64,000 nucleotides of DNA. Origin: Halomonas sp. Bachu 37 (lineage in GTDB: Bacteria > Pseudomonadota > Gammaproteobacteria > Pseudomonadales > Halomonadaceae). Position numbers and translations under genes: made by a program. Where the stretch lies: positions 1,488,001 through 1,552,000 of the forward strand of contig NZ_CP137552.1 of NCBI RefSeq assembly GCF_039691755.1. Direction: 5' to 3'. Below are positions 42,478 through 50,686 of the stretch, in pieces (position 1 is the first letter of the stretch; each line of letters begins with the position of its first letter). Below the pieces are notes generated by a model. It worked only from the letters and a program-made list of their open reading frames with translations. It had not been told where the DNA came from and made no database searches.

Positions 42478-42506
42478 AAGCCGCCTTGGCATGGCCAAGG
42501 CGGCTT
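42478..42506 (-). terminator. Intrinsic terminator after htpG
   Basis: The stem AAGCCGCCTTGGC/GCCAAGGCGGCTT has a three-base loop and is followed on the minus strand by a T-rich tail (TTTATTTTG including stem end). It starts 18 bases after the htpG stop. Confidence 0.92.
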
Positions 42507-42524
42507 GGTGGCTCAGCGATAACG

Positions 42525-44429
42525 TCAGGCGGTCAACAGGCTATTCAGGCGCTTGACGTAAGCCGCCGGATCGTCGAGATGGCCGCCTTCGGCGATGATG
42601 GCCTGGTCGAGAAGAATGTGGGCAAGCTCGTTGAAACGCTCGCCTTCAGCGCCTTCAAGACGTGCCACCAGGGCATGCTCGGGATTCAGCTCCAGAATCG
42701 GCTTCACTTCGGGCAAGGTTTGCCCCGCCGCCTCCATGATGCGGCGCATCTGGAAGCCCATTTCATGCTCGGGCAGCACCACGCAGGCCGGTGAATCGGT
42801 CAGACGGTGGGTCACTTTCACTTCCTGGACATCGCTTTCCAGCGCTTCCTTGACCCGCTTGACCAGATCTTCCTTGGACTTGGCCGTCTCTTCCTTGGCT
42901 TTCTTCTCCTCTTCGTCCTCCACATCGCCCAGGTCCAGCTCACCCTTGGCGACATCGGCGAAGCTCTTGCCGTCGAACTCGGTGAGATGGCTCATCAGCC
43001 ACTCGTCGATGCGATCGGAGAGTAGCAGTACTTCGATACCCTTCTTGCGGAAGATCTCCAGATGCGGGCTGTTCTTGGCCGCATTGAAGCTGTCGGCCAC
43101 GATGTAGTAGATCTTCTGCTGGCCTTCCTTCATCCGTTCGACGTAGTCGGCCAGAGATTGATCCTGAGTGGCGGAATCGGTATGTGTGCTGGCAAAGCGC
43201 AACAGCCCGGCGATAGCTTCGCGATTGGCGAAATCCTCGCCGGGGCCTTCCTTCAGCACGCTGCCGAAGGTATTCCAGAAGGTCTGGTAGGCGGCACTGT
43301 CCTTGGCCAGCTTCTTGAGCATATCCAGCGAACGCTTGGTCAACGCGCTCTTGATCTTGTCGACCTTGGGGTCCTGCTGCAGCAGCTCGCGGGACACGTT
43401 GAGCGACAGGTCGCGAGTATCCAGCACACCCTTGACGAAGCGCAGGTAGAGCGGCAGGAACTGATCGGCATCGTCCATGATGAATACGCGCTGGACGTAG
43501 AGCTTCACGCCACGGGCGCCATCGCGCTCGTACAGGTCGAAGGGCGCCCGACCAGGCACGTAGAGCAGGCTGGTATATTCGAGCTTGCCTTCGACCTTGT
43601 TGTGACTCCACGTCAAGGGGTCCGAGAAATCATGGGCCACGTGCTTGTAGAAGGCCTTGTACTCGTCATCGCTGATATCGCTCTTGGGGCGCACCCACAG
43701 CGCAGTCGCTTCGTTGACGGTCTCCCAGGTGACTACCTCGCTGCCTTCGATCTCGTTGCCTTCGTCATCCTTGGCGGTTTCGACCTTGGGCATGCGCACC
43801 GGCACTTCGATGTGGTCGGAGTACTTGCGCACCAGGCTCTGCAGGCGGTAATCGTCGGCGAACTCCTTGGCGTCCTCTTTCAGATGCAGGACGATTTCCG
43901 TGCCGTGGCGCTCGAGGTCGACTTCCGCCACGGTGAACTCGCCTTCGCCCCGGGAGCGCCATTCCACGCCTTCCTCGGTCTGGCTGCCCGCCTTACGCGT
44001 ACGCACCGTCACTTCATCGGCGACGATGAAACCGGAGTAGAAGCCGACCCCGAACTGGCCGATAAGCTTGGCATCCTTCTGCTGTTCGCCGGAGAGCTGC
44101 TTGAGAAATTCGGCGGTACCGGAGCGCGCAATGGTGCCCAGGTTGCTGATGACTTCGTCGCGACTCATGCCGATGCCGTTATCGCGGACGGTCACGGTAT
44201 TGGCCTGGCTGTCGTGCTCTATCTCGATACGCAACTCGCTGTCGTTTTCATACAGCGCATCGTTATCCAGCGCTGCGTAACGCAGCTTGTCACAAGCGTC
44301 AGCCGCATTGGAAATCAGCTCGCGCAGAAAGATCTCCCGATTGGAATAAAGGGAGTGGATCATCAGATGCAGGAGCTGTTTCACTTCCGTCTGGAAGCCC
44401 AGAGTTTCTTCGCGAGTCGCTGTCGACAT
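42525..44429 (-). CDS. htpG: Hsp90 family chaperone HtpG
   Basis: The protein has 634 residues. The ATG at 44429 has GAGGG upstream and gives [16 protein letters not shown], the family start. The GHKL ATP site is intact: [24 protein letters not shown] and GQFGVGFYS. The middle domain includes NVSRELLQQ, and a charged linker segment rich in Lys/Glu lies near residues 510-535. It is expressed from a heat-shock promoter at 44505-44532 and ends at a strong terminator, so it is probably monocistronic. Confidence 0.98.
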   Translation of the reverse strand: MSTATREETLGFQTEVKQLLHLMIHSLYSNREIFLRELISNAADACDKLRYAALDNDALYENDSELRIEIEHDSQANTVTVRDNGIGMSRDEVISNLGTIARSGTAEFLKQLSGEQQKDAKLIGQFGVGFYSGFIVADEVTVRTRKAGSQTEEGVEWRSRGEGEFTVAEVDLERHGTEIVLHLKEDAKEFADDYRLQSLVRKYSDHIEVPVRMPKVETAKDDEGNEIEGSEVVTWETVNEATALWVRPKSDISDDEYKAFYKHVAHDFSDPLTWSHNKVEGKLEYTSLLYVPGRAPFDLYERDGARGVKLYVQRVFIMDDADQFLPLYLRFVKGVLDTRDLSLNVSRELLQQDPKVDKIKSALTKRSLDMLKKLAKDSAAYQTFWNTFGSVLKEGPGEDFANREAIAGLLRFASTHTDSATQDQSLADYVERMKEGQQKIYYIVADSFNAAKNSPHLEIFRKKGIEVLLLSDRIDEWLMSHLTEFDGKSFADVAKGELDLGDVEDEEEKKAKEETAKSKEDLVKRVKEALESDVQEVKVTHRLTDSPACVVLPEHEMGFQMRRIMEAAGQTLPEVKPILELNPEHALVARLEGAEGERFNELAHILLDQAIIAEGGHLDDPAAYVKRLNSLLTA

Positions 44430-44465
44430 GGGTCGGCCCTCAATCACTGTAGGTCAGTCACTTAA

Positions 44466-44488
44466 TAGGCGCCGAAACGGCGCGCCTA
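44466..44488 (-). promoter_or_regulatory. GC-rich hairpin in the htpG leader
   Basis: GCGCCG and CGGCGC (44469-44483) pair around an AAA loop, with further TAG/CTA pairing outside a two-base bulge. It falls in the predicted leader of about 69 bases between the sigma-32 promoter and the start codon. It may affect mRNA stability; it does not cover the ribosome site. Confidence 0.45.
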
Positions 44489-44504
44489 AAATTGCGTGAT
44501 CGTG

Positions 44505-44532
44505 ATATGGGGCTTGCCTGGCTTATTTCAAG
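44505..44532 (-). promoter_or_regulatory. Heat-shock (sigma-32) promoter of htpG
   Basis: On the minus strand CTTGAAA (44526-44532) and CCCCATAT (44505-44512) are 13 bases apart, essentially the RpoH consensus. The predicted start is near 44498. htpG is a classic RpoH target, so position and sequence agree. Confidence 0.88.
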
Positions 44533-44580
44533 CCATTTGAGACGGCACGTAGCCGACGTTTTGTGACGGGAGTTCGCTAG

Positions 44581-44910
44581 TCACTCGGCCCTTGCCGGCG
44601 TGTTTTCACGCCATGCACGGTAACCGGCCAGATGCTTGTCCACCCGACTCAATAACCAGCCGACAATGACCACATCGTCCACCACCCCGATCAGCATGAG
44701 GAAATCCGGAATCAGGTCGAAGGGCATGACCAGATAGGCCAGGGCCGCGCCCATCAGCAGAAACGCTTCCCAGGGAACGGGACGATAGCGTCCGCTTACC
44801 ACGTCCCGAGTCATGGGGATAAAAAGCCGCAGCGCCCTACCCATACGCTTGAAGGCCCAGGTCCGACTTTTCAAGCGATTCCAGAACCATATCTTGGAGA
44901 GCATTGCCAT
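44581..44910 (-). CDS. DUF1232/YkvA-family small membrane protein
   Basis: The protein has 109 residues. The DUF1232 core is clear: a helix (WEAFLLMGAALAYLVMPFDLIPDF in part) followed by VVDDVVIVGWLL. The N-terminal 40 residues are basic and amphipathic. No function is established for the family. It lies upstream of htpG on the same strand but is separated from it by the heat-shock promoter, and is divergent from slt. Confidence 0.88.
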   Translation of the reverse strand: MAMLSKIWFWNRLKSRTWAFKRMGRALRLFIPMTRDVVSGRYRPVPWEAFLLMGAALAYLVMPFDLIPDFLMLIGVVDDVVIVGWLLSRVDKHLAGYRAWRENTPARAE

Positions 44911-44948
44911 TCGTTCACCTCGCTTTGGTCGCTTCCACTGCTATTGCA

Positions 44949-44991
44949 TCTGCGCTCTTGAGCGTCTGCGCTATTGAACCTCTGCGCATTG
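44949..44991 (+). repeat. 16-base tandem repeat upstream of slt
   Basis: TCTGCGCTCTTGAGCG (44949-44964) is followed by TCTGCGCTATTGAACC (44965-44980) and a partial third copy TCTGCGCATTG (44981-44991). The copies differ at four positions. They lie about 100 bases before the slt start, in the divergent gap with the DUF1232 gene. Confidence 0.7.
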
Positions 44992-45095
44992 TCCTATCCT
45001 GTTCGTCATCAGAACTTTTTCTTTCACCAGGGTTCCCCTGTAGGTTCATCCCCATGTCGTCCAGTATGGGTCATCAATCGTCGATGAGGTATGTC

Positions 45096-47108
45096 ATGTC
45101 CGCCGCCTTTCGCTTAGCGCTAAAACGAACCCTGCCGGGCCATCGCCCCACTGCATGCACCGAACGGTCCTTTATCTCTCTCTGTTGCGCCTCGTTGCTC
45201 GCCGCTGCGTTGCTGCCGTTTTCGCATGTCGCGGCGGGCGCCAGCGACGCCGACATGCGCGTGGCGCTGAATGCGGCACGCAACCAGCAGTGGCACAGGG
45301 TCGACGAAGCCGAAACGAGCGACCATGTATTGAGCGGGTACATCGCATATCACCGCTTGCGCAGCCAACTGCCGCAGGCCGAGCCCGGCCGGGTGCTCGA
45401 TTTCATCGAGCGTCATGCGGACTCCCCCTTGGCCGACTGGTTGCGTGGACAGGCCATAAGCGCGTATGGCGACGCGGGACGTTACACCAATCTACTGGCC
45501 GTTGCCCACGCCCCCCCGCAAGGGGCCGAGCGGCAGTGTCATTATTATACGGCCCTGGTCGATAGCGACCGGCAGGCAGCCATTCAAGGCGCTCGTGAAC
45601 TGTGGCATGTGGGCCGCTCTCAGCCGGATGCCTGCGATACACTATTCAATCGCCTGCTAGCGAGTGGAGACATCAGCTCCGGCGATATATGGGCTCGCGC
45701 CATGCTCGCCTGGGAAACCGGTGAGACCGGCCTGGTGCAGTATCTTGGTCGCAAGCTGGACGGCCGCTGGGAGACGGCACGCAATACCCTGGCCACCGTC
45801 AGCGATGAAGCCGAGGCCGTCGCCCGTACCCCGGCGTGCCTGGGCCCGGAGTGCGCCGGCAGCAATGACTTCTATCGGGCCGCCATGCAGCGCCTGACCC
45901 GTGCCGATACCGCAGCCGCTTTGTCCATCTGGCAAGAGCGGCGCCCGCAACTGCAGCTTGCGCCCACCACGCAAAATGAAATCGAAGAGGAATTGGCATT
46001 CTATGCCCTGGTGCGCGAAGTACCCGGCGCTTTGAGCTGGGTGGATCAGGTATTGCCTGCCCTCGACAGCCAGCGAGTCCTCGAACTCAGGGTGCGCCGG
46101 GCCCTATCCGACCAGAATTGGCGGGGCGTCATCAACTGGGTGGCGATGATGGACGAATCAGCCCGGCAGGAGTCCCGCTGGCAATACTGGTTGGCTCGCG
46201 CCCACGAACAATTGGGTGAGGAGGATGCCGCCCATGCCCGTTATCGCCAGGCTGCCGAGGAGCGCAATTTCTACGGTTTTGCCGCTGCCGAACGACTCGA
46301 CCAACCCCTCTCCTTGAATCTGGAACGCCCCCACTACGACCAGGTCTACCGTGATCGTGTCGCCGAACTTCCTGTCGTGGAACGAACGGAAGCGTTGATG
46401 CGTATCGGCGAAGCCGGGCTTGCCAACAGTGAATGGCTGCACGCCGTCCGCAATGCCTCGCCGGAGCAGGCCCGCGCGCTTGCCGATTACGCCGCGCAGC
46501 AAGGCTGGCACGCACTGCTTGTCCAGACCACCATCGCGGCGCAAATGTGGGATACGCTTGAGTGGCGCTTTCCCCAGGCCTACCGGGAAAGTTTCCTGCA
46601 CTGGGGACGCATGACGGGTGTCGACCCTTATCTGCTGATGGCCATCACTCGCCGCGAAAGCGCCTACAATCCGGCCGCCCTTTCACCCGCCGGCGCCCGC
46701 GGGCTGATGCAATTGATGCCCGGTACCGCCACCCAGGTCAGCCGCGCCCTTGGCCTCCCCGACCCCGGCCCCTACGGCATTCTGGAACCGGAGCTGAATA
46801 TCCGCCTGGGAAGCACCTACCTGCGTGACAAGCTCGAACGCTACCAGGACAATCGCCTGGCGGCCGCCGCCGCCTATAACGCCGGCCCGGGGCGGGTGGA
46901 CCGCTGGCTACAAGACGGCCCGGCGGAATTCGACCTGTTCATCGAGAGCATACCGTTTCGCGAAACCCGCGATTATGTCCAGGCGATACTCAGTTATCGC
47001 GTCATTTTCGCAAGCCTGGCCAATGGCGGCGACACACAGGGCGTGTCGCTGCTCAGCGATAGTGAACGCCAAGTGAGTTACGACCGCTCGCTGCTGAGCC
47101 GCCGTTAA
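45096..47108 (+). CDS. slt: Soluble lytic murein transglycosylase Slt
   Basis: The protein has 670 residues from the ATG at 45096, which has GAGG six bases upstream; several earlier in-frame ATGs are less well placed. A signal peptide ends near residue 40 (LLAAALLPFSHVAA). A long superhelical alpha domain (about 45-490) leads to the lysozyme-like domain, with catalytic E521 in ITRRESAYNPAALS, then GARGLMQLMPGTA and AAAYNAGPGRV. It cuts glycan strands to 1,6-anhydro products. The predicted Gln/Glu-rich helices match the doughnut-shaped Slt70 fold. Confidence 0.95.
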   Translation: MSAAFRLALKRTLPGHRPTACTERSFISLCCASLLAAALLPFSHVAAGASDADMRVALNAARNQQWHRVDEAETSDHVLSGYIAYHRLRSQLPQAEPGRVLDFIERHADSPLADWLRGQAISAYGDAGRYTNLLAVAHAPPQGAERQCHYYTALVDSDRQAAIQGARELWHVGRSQPDACDTLFNRLLASGDISSGDIWARAMLAWETGETGLVQYLGRKLDGRWETARNTLATVSDEAEAVARTPACLGPECAGSNDFYRAAMQRLTRADTAAALSIWQERRPQLQLAPTTQNEIEEELAFYALVREVPGALSWVDQVLPALDSQRVLELRVRRALSDQNWRGVINWVAMMDESARQESRWQYWLARAHEQLGEEDAAHARYRQAAEERNFYGFAAAERLDQPLSLNLERPHYDQVYRDRVAELPVVERTEALMRIGEAGLANSEWLHAVRNASPEQARALADYAAQQGWHALLVQTTIAAQMWDTLEWRFPQAYRESFLHWGRMTGVDPYLLMAITRRESAYNPAALSPAGARGLMQLMPGTATQVSRALGLPDPGPYGILEPELNIRLGSTYLRDKLERYQDNRLAAAAAYNAGPGRVDRWLQDGPAEFDLFIESIPFRETRDYVQAILSYRVIFASLANGGDTQGVSLLSDSERQVSYDRSLLSRR

Positions 47109-47116
47109 GAGCAAAT

Positions 47117-47137
47117 GCGCCCGGCTAAACCGGGCGC
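47117..47137. terminator. Hairpin between convergent slt and lysE-type gene
   Basis: GCGCCCGG and CCGGGCGC form a perfect 8-bp stem with a five-base loop that includes the TAG stop of the exporter gene. It is 8 bases after the slt stop. The minus-strand side is followed by ATTTGC, a weak T tract. Confidence 0.5.
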
Positions 47138-47781
47138 TCGGTCAAGGCCAGGCGTAGCCCGAAGAACACCAGTACCAGCCCGGTGGCGCCGTTGAGCAGG
47201 CGCGCAAACGCGCTGCTGCCCAACCAGTGGGCAGCACGCCCCACCATGAGTACGATGCTGATCTGCCAGATATTGGCGATCACGAAATGCACCCCGGCAA
47301 GCCATAACGACTTGAGCAGCGCCGAGTCTTCGGGCGCAATGAACTGGGGCAGAAAGGCCATGTAGAACACGACGGTCTTGGGGTTGAGGACATTCGAGGC
47401 AAAGCCTTCACGAATCGGTCGCCATATCGTCACCGGCTCGCTACGCCCCAGCACACTTGCCACGGGCAAGGCCCTACCCTGGCGTGCCGCCATAAGACTC
47501 GACAACCCCAGCCAGATGAGATACCCCGCACCCGCCAGTTTGAGCGCTGCAAAGGCCCAGGCGGATTGCAGCAGAATGAAGGAAATGCCCAGCGCCGATA
47601 TCGCGGCGTGAACGAAAAGGCCGCAGCAGATCGCCACGCTGGTCACGATGCCATCGCGCGTCCCGCCCCTTGCGGTGTTGCGCACCACCAGCAGCGTGTC
47701 CACACCGGGCGATAGCGACAACAGGGTGATGGCAATGAGAAACGACAGAAATTGCGCGTCGATCAGTCCCCAGGAATTCAT
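47125..47781 (-). CDS. LysE/RhtB-family amino-acid exporter
   Basis: The protein has 218 residues with about six membrane helices. Family motifs are SPGVDTLLVVRNTARGGTRDG near the N-terminus and NPKTVVFYMAFLPQF in the middle. Members export lysine, homoserine, threonine, leucine or similar compounds; the substrate cannot be read from the sequence. It stands alone between slt and the cold-shock gene, with no obvious LysG-type regulator. Confidence 0.9.
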   Translation of the reverse strand: MNSWGLIDAQFLSFLIAITLLSLSPGVDTLLVVRNTARGGTRDGIVTSVAICCGLFVHAAISALGISFILLQSAWAFAALKLAGAGYLIWLGLSSLMAARQGRALPVASVLGRSEPVTIWRPIREGFASNVLNPKTVVFYMAFLPQFIAPEDSALLKSLWLAGVHFVIANIWQISIVLMVGRAAHWLGSSAFARLLNGATGLVLVFFGLRLALTERPV

Positions 47782-47926
47782 TGCAGAACCTCAATGCAGG
47801 GCAATGGAGAAGCGAATGATACAGGGTTATCTTCTCTGGACGCTTCCGCTAAATCCAACTACAGTAAATTTGCGTAGCGGTTAATGCCGCTTCGCTTGAT
47901 CATTAAGCATGTTAAGGAAATCGACG

Positions 47927-48130
47927 ATGGCAACAGGTACTGTCAAGTGGTTCAACGATACGAAGGGTTACGGCTTCATCTCCCCCGATGATGGCGGTGA
48001 CGATTTGTTCGCCCACTTCTCCGAAATCCAAGCTGAAGGTTTCAAGACCCTGCAAGACGGGCAGAAAGTCAGCTTTGAGGTAACCCAGGGCAAAAAAGGC
48101 CTTCAGGCTTCCAACATTCGCCTCGCCTGA
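47927..48130 (+). CDS. Cold-shock domain protein (CspA family)
   Basis: The protein has 67 residues from the ATG at 47927, preceded by AAGGAAA. RNP1 is KGYGFI; RNP2 reads DLFAHF, with Ala-His in place of the common Val-His, a known variant of CspD/CspE-like proteins. It binds single-stranded RNA and DNA as an RNA chaperone. A TGGACG/TACAGT pair 17 bases apart (47837-47865) could be its promoter. It ends at an intrinsic terminator. Which Csp paralogue it is cannot be told. Confidence 0.95.
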   Translation: MATGTVKWFNDTKGYGFISPDDGGDDLFAHFSEIQAEGFKTLQDGQKVSFEVTQGKKGLQASNIRLA

Positions 48131-48153
48131 TGATTCGTTAGGCTTATGTTGAA

Positions 48154-48179
48154 AGGTCCGCGTGCGCGGGCCTTTTTTG
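48154..48179 (+). terminator. Intrinsic terminator after the cold-shock gene
   Basis: The stem AGGTCCGC/GCGGGCCT (with one G-T pair) has a four-base loop and is followed by six T. It lies 23 bases after the stop and may also serve the convergent GH65 gene. Confidence 0.9.
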
Positions 48180-48238
48180 TTTCGTCCCATTTACTTCCTT
48201 CCGCTTCAACTCGTTTTCTGCCCCAGACTCCCCACATT

Positions 48239-50686
48239 TCATCGCGGTGATGAACTCGTCTCACCGGGGTCAACAAGCTGCCATCCCGAATCCGATTGCC
48301 ATTGAAACTCAAGACGTTGCCCAGCTTCGAACGAGTAGGCTCGATCACGCACGGCGAGCCTTAGCGTTTTTGTCCCTCCTTCAGGAACACAAAGCGTCAT
48401 TCTGTGTCCTTCGAGGGTTATCTCTACCCATCGTCCGTGATAGCGCAGGCGCAACTGTAGTCCAGGCAGCGGCTCGGGCAGACAAGGGTCCAGCCGCAGC
48501 AAACCATCGCGCAGCACCAGCCCCGTTTCACCGCGCTGAACCAGATCCACGGATCCCGCCATGGCTCCCAGGTGGATGCCCTCCCGGGTCGTTCCCCCCT
48601 GCACATCGGCGATATCGCTTTCAAGCGCTTCGTTGAGTAGCTGCAGTGACCTCGGCCGGTCCAGACGCGCCAATACCCAGGACTCCACAATGCGGCTCAA
48701 GGTCGAGCCGTGCGAGGTGCGCTGTCGATAATAATGGATGCTCTGCGAAATCAGCTCCGGATCGAACGGATAACCCAACTGATGAAAAAGATCGCCAAGC
48801 TCTTGGGCAGAGAAAAGGTAGAACAGCATGAGGACATCGGCTTGTTTCGAGGCCTTGTAGCGATTGACCGTGTCTCCTTCCGCCTCGAGCAGCCGATCCA
48901 GACGATGAATATCACCGTATTTTTCCTGATACCCTTTCCAATCGAACTCATCGAGCCGTTCGTAGCCTTCGAACTGACTGATCACACCATCGTGAAACGG
49001 AATGGAAAGCCGGCGGCTGATGCTATCCCAGGTACTGATTTCCTGTTCGCTAACGCTCAGGGTTTCGCAAAGCTCTCGACGCCGCTCGGTTCCGATGTGC
49101 TCCAGGGCCTCGCAGGCCCGCCGCAGCCCCCAGGAAACCATCACATTGGTGTAGGCATTGTTATCGACCCCGGGTTCGTCCGCCCATGGGTACTGGTCAT
49201 GGAACTCGTCGGGCCCCATGATTCGGCAGATATCGTAACGCTTGCGCTGGGCATTCCATTGAGCGCTACTGGCCCAGAAACGTGCGATTTCCACCAGCAA
49301 TTCCGCCCCGTAATAGGACAGGAATTCGATGTCCTCGGTGACCTCGTAGTAGCGCCAGACATTGTAGGCCACCGCGGCATTCACGTGTCGCTGCAGGTGA
49401 CTGTTGTCCGCCACCCAGCGACCCGACTTGGGGTTGAGATGCAGCATCTGGCTCTCTTCACGACCGTTACTGCCGCTTTGCCAGGGGTACATGGCGCCAC
49501 GATACCCCGCTTCGCGCGCCAGCCTCCGGGCTTCCCCCAGACGACGATAGCGGTAGCGCAGCAAGGCGCGGGTGATCTCGGGAATACGCAGGTTGAGAAA
49601 GGGAAAGATGAACAATTCGTCCCAGAAGATATGTCCGCGATAGGCCTCGCCATGCAGCCCACGCGCCGGCACCCCGACATCCAGATCGACGACGTGGGGC
49701 GAGACGGTTTGCAGCAGATGAAAGATATGCAACCGCAGGATCATCTGGGTGCGTCCACCGCCCTTGAGGATCAAGTCACAGCGATGCCAGAGATGGCGCC
49801 ACACCTGAGCATGACTCGCCAGCAAATCGGCAAACCGCCCCGCCTCGGCAAGTGTGTACATGGCCGCAAGCCCGGGCTCCGAAATGGCCCGGTCCCGGGA
49901 CGTCTGCAGCGCAACGACTTTCTCGATATGGATATCCCGGCCCTGGCTGACGTCGAAACTCAGCTCGTGGGCGATATAGCCGCGCTGCTGCTCCAGCCTG
50001 CGTTGGTCAGGCAACAGGCACCCAGCCTCGAACACTTGCGTGCGCGCCGCCTGGGCCACGCGAAGGTTAGATTGGCTGGTTTCGACCCTCAAGCGAATGC
50101 TGTCGTCATCGATCGCTTCGCTGCCCAAGGGCCGCAGATGGGTACTGGCCAGCTCGCGGTAACGGGCCACACCACTATTGATGACCCGCCCGTCGAGGGC
50201 CGAGCATACGGTGATTCGCCCCGACCAGTTCTCCGCTGTCAGCTGCCACTGGATGGCGGCAAGATGGGGATTCTGCATATGTACGAGACGCTGGCAGACG
50301 AGAGACGTCTCCCGGCCTTGGCGATCACGAAAGCGCATCTTCCGTTGCAGTACACCGTTTCTCAGGTCCAGCGCCTGGTGATAACCCAGAATCTCGACCG
50401 CCGCGAGATCGAACCACTCATCCTCACCTTCGTGACGAAATGACAGACATAGCCAATTCGGCATATTGACGAGATCTTCGTTCTCGATCTCGCGTCCGGC
50501 TATCTCTGTCTCGAGCCGATTATATCCCCCCGCGAGATAGGTTCCGGGGTAATGGATTTCATCGGCCTTGGCCTCTTCCGCCGCTCCTCGGGTGGCGAAA
50601 TAACCATTGCCCAAGGTACATAGAGCCTCGCGCAGCCCCTCCTCGGCATTGTCGAAATCCGTGTAATCGAGTGTCCAATCGCTCAT
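48239..50686 (-). CDS. Glycoside hydrolase family 65 protein (trehalose/maltose/kojibiose phosphorylase type)
   Basis: The protein has 815 residues. The start at 50686 overlaps the upstream HAD gene by four bases (ATGA). An N-terminal super-sandwich domain (LGNGYFATRGAAEEAK) is followed by the (alpha/alpha)6 barrel, with M490-G-P-D-E494-F-H holding the likely general acid, then GVDNNAYTN, and H659-G-S-T-L-S in the phosphate-binding position of phosphorylases. Known GH65 enzymes cleave alpha-linked disaccharides with phosphate and release beta-glucose 1-phosphate. The partner gene encodes a beta-phosphoglucomutase-like plus trehalose-phosphatase-like protein, which favours trehalose or a related sugar; the exact substrate is not set by sequence. 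Confidence 0.9.
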   Translation of the reverse strand: MSDWTLDYTDFDNAEEGLREALCTLGNGYFATRGAAEEAKADEIHYPGTYLAGGYNRLETEIAGREIENEDLVNMPNWLCLSFRHEGEDEWFDLAAVEILGYHQALDLRNGVLQRKMRFRDRQGRETSLVCQRLVHMQNPHLAAIQWQLTAENWSGRITVCSALDGRVINSGVARYRELASTHLRPLGSEAIDDDSIRLRVETSQSNLRVAQAARTQVFEAGCLLPDQRRLEQQRGYIAHELSFDVSQGRDIHIEKVVALQTSRDRAISEPGLAAMYTLAEAGRFADLLASHAQVWRHLWHRCDLILKGGGRTQMILRLHIFHLLQTVSPHVVDLDVGVPARGLHGEAYRGHIFWDELFIFPFLNLRIPEITRALLRYRYRRLGEARRLAREAGYRGAMYPWQSGSNGREESQMLHLNPKSGRWVADNSHLQRHVNAAVAYNVWRYYEVTEDIEFLSYYGAELLVEIARFWASSAQWNAQRKRYDICRIMGPDEFHDQYPWADEPGVDNNAYTNVMVSWGLRRACEALEHIGTERRRELCETLSVSEQEISTWDSISRRLSIPFHDGVISQFEGYERLDEFDWKGYQEKYGDIHRLDRLLEAEGDTVNRYKASKQADVLMLFYLFSAQELGDLFHQLGYPFDPELISQSIHYYRQRTSHGSTLSRIVESWVLARLDRPRSLQLLNEALESDIADVQGGTTREGIHLGAMAGSVDLVQRGETGLVLRDGLLRLDPCLPEPLPGLQLRLRYHGRWVEITLEGHRMTLCVPEGGTKTLRLAVRDRAYSFEAGQRLEFQWQSDSGWQLVDPGETSSSPR

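Noticed and set aside
43062..44465. 467-codon open frame on the plus strand
   Set aside because: It is antisense to htpG. It ends across the htpG start and ribosome site, which would not be expected of a real gene.
44904..45095. Upstream extension of slt by 64 codons
   Set aside because: It would place residues before the signal peptide and run through the tandem repeat; the ATG at 45096 has a good ribosome site.
48710..50443. 577-codon open frame on the plus strand
   Set aside because: It is antisense to the GH65 gene, which carries the conserved catalytic motifs. No signal or domain is visible in the shadow product.
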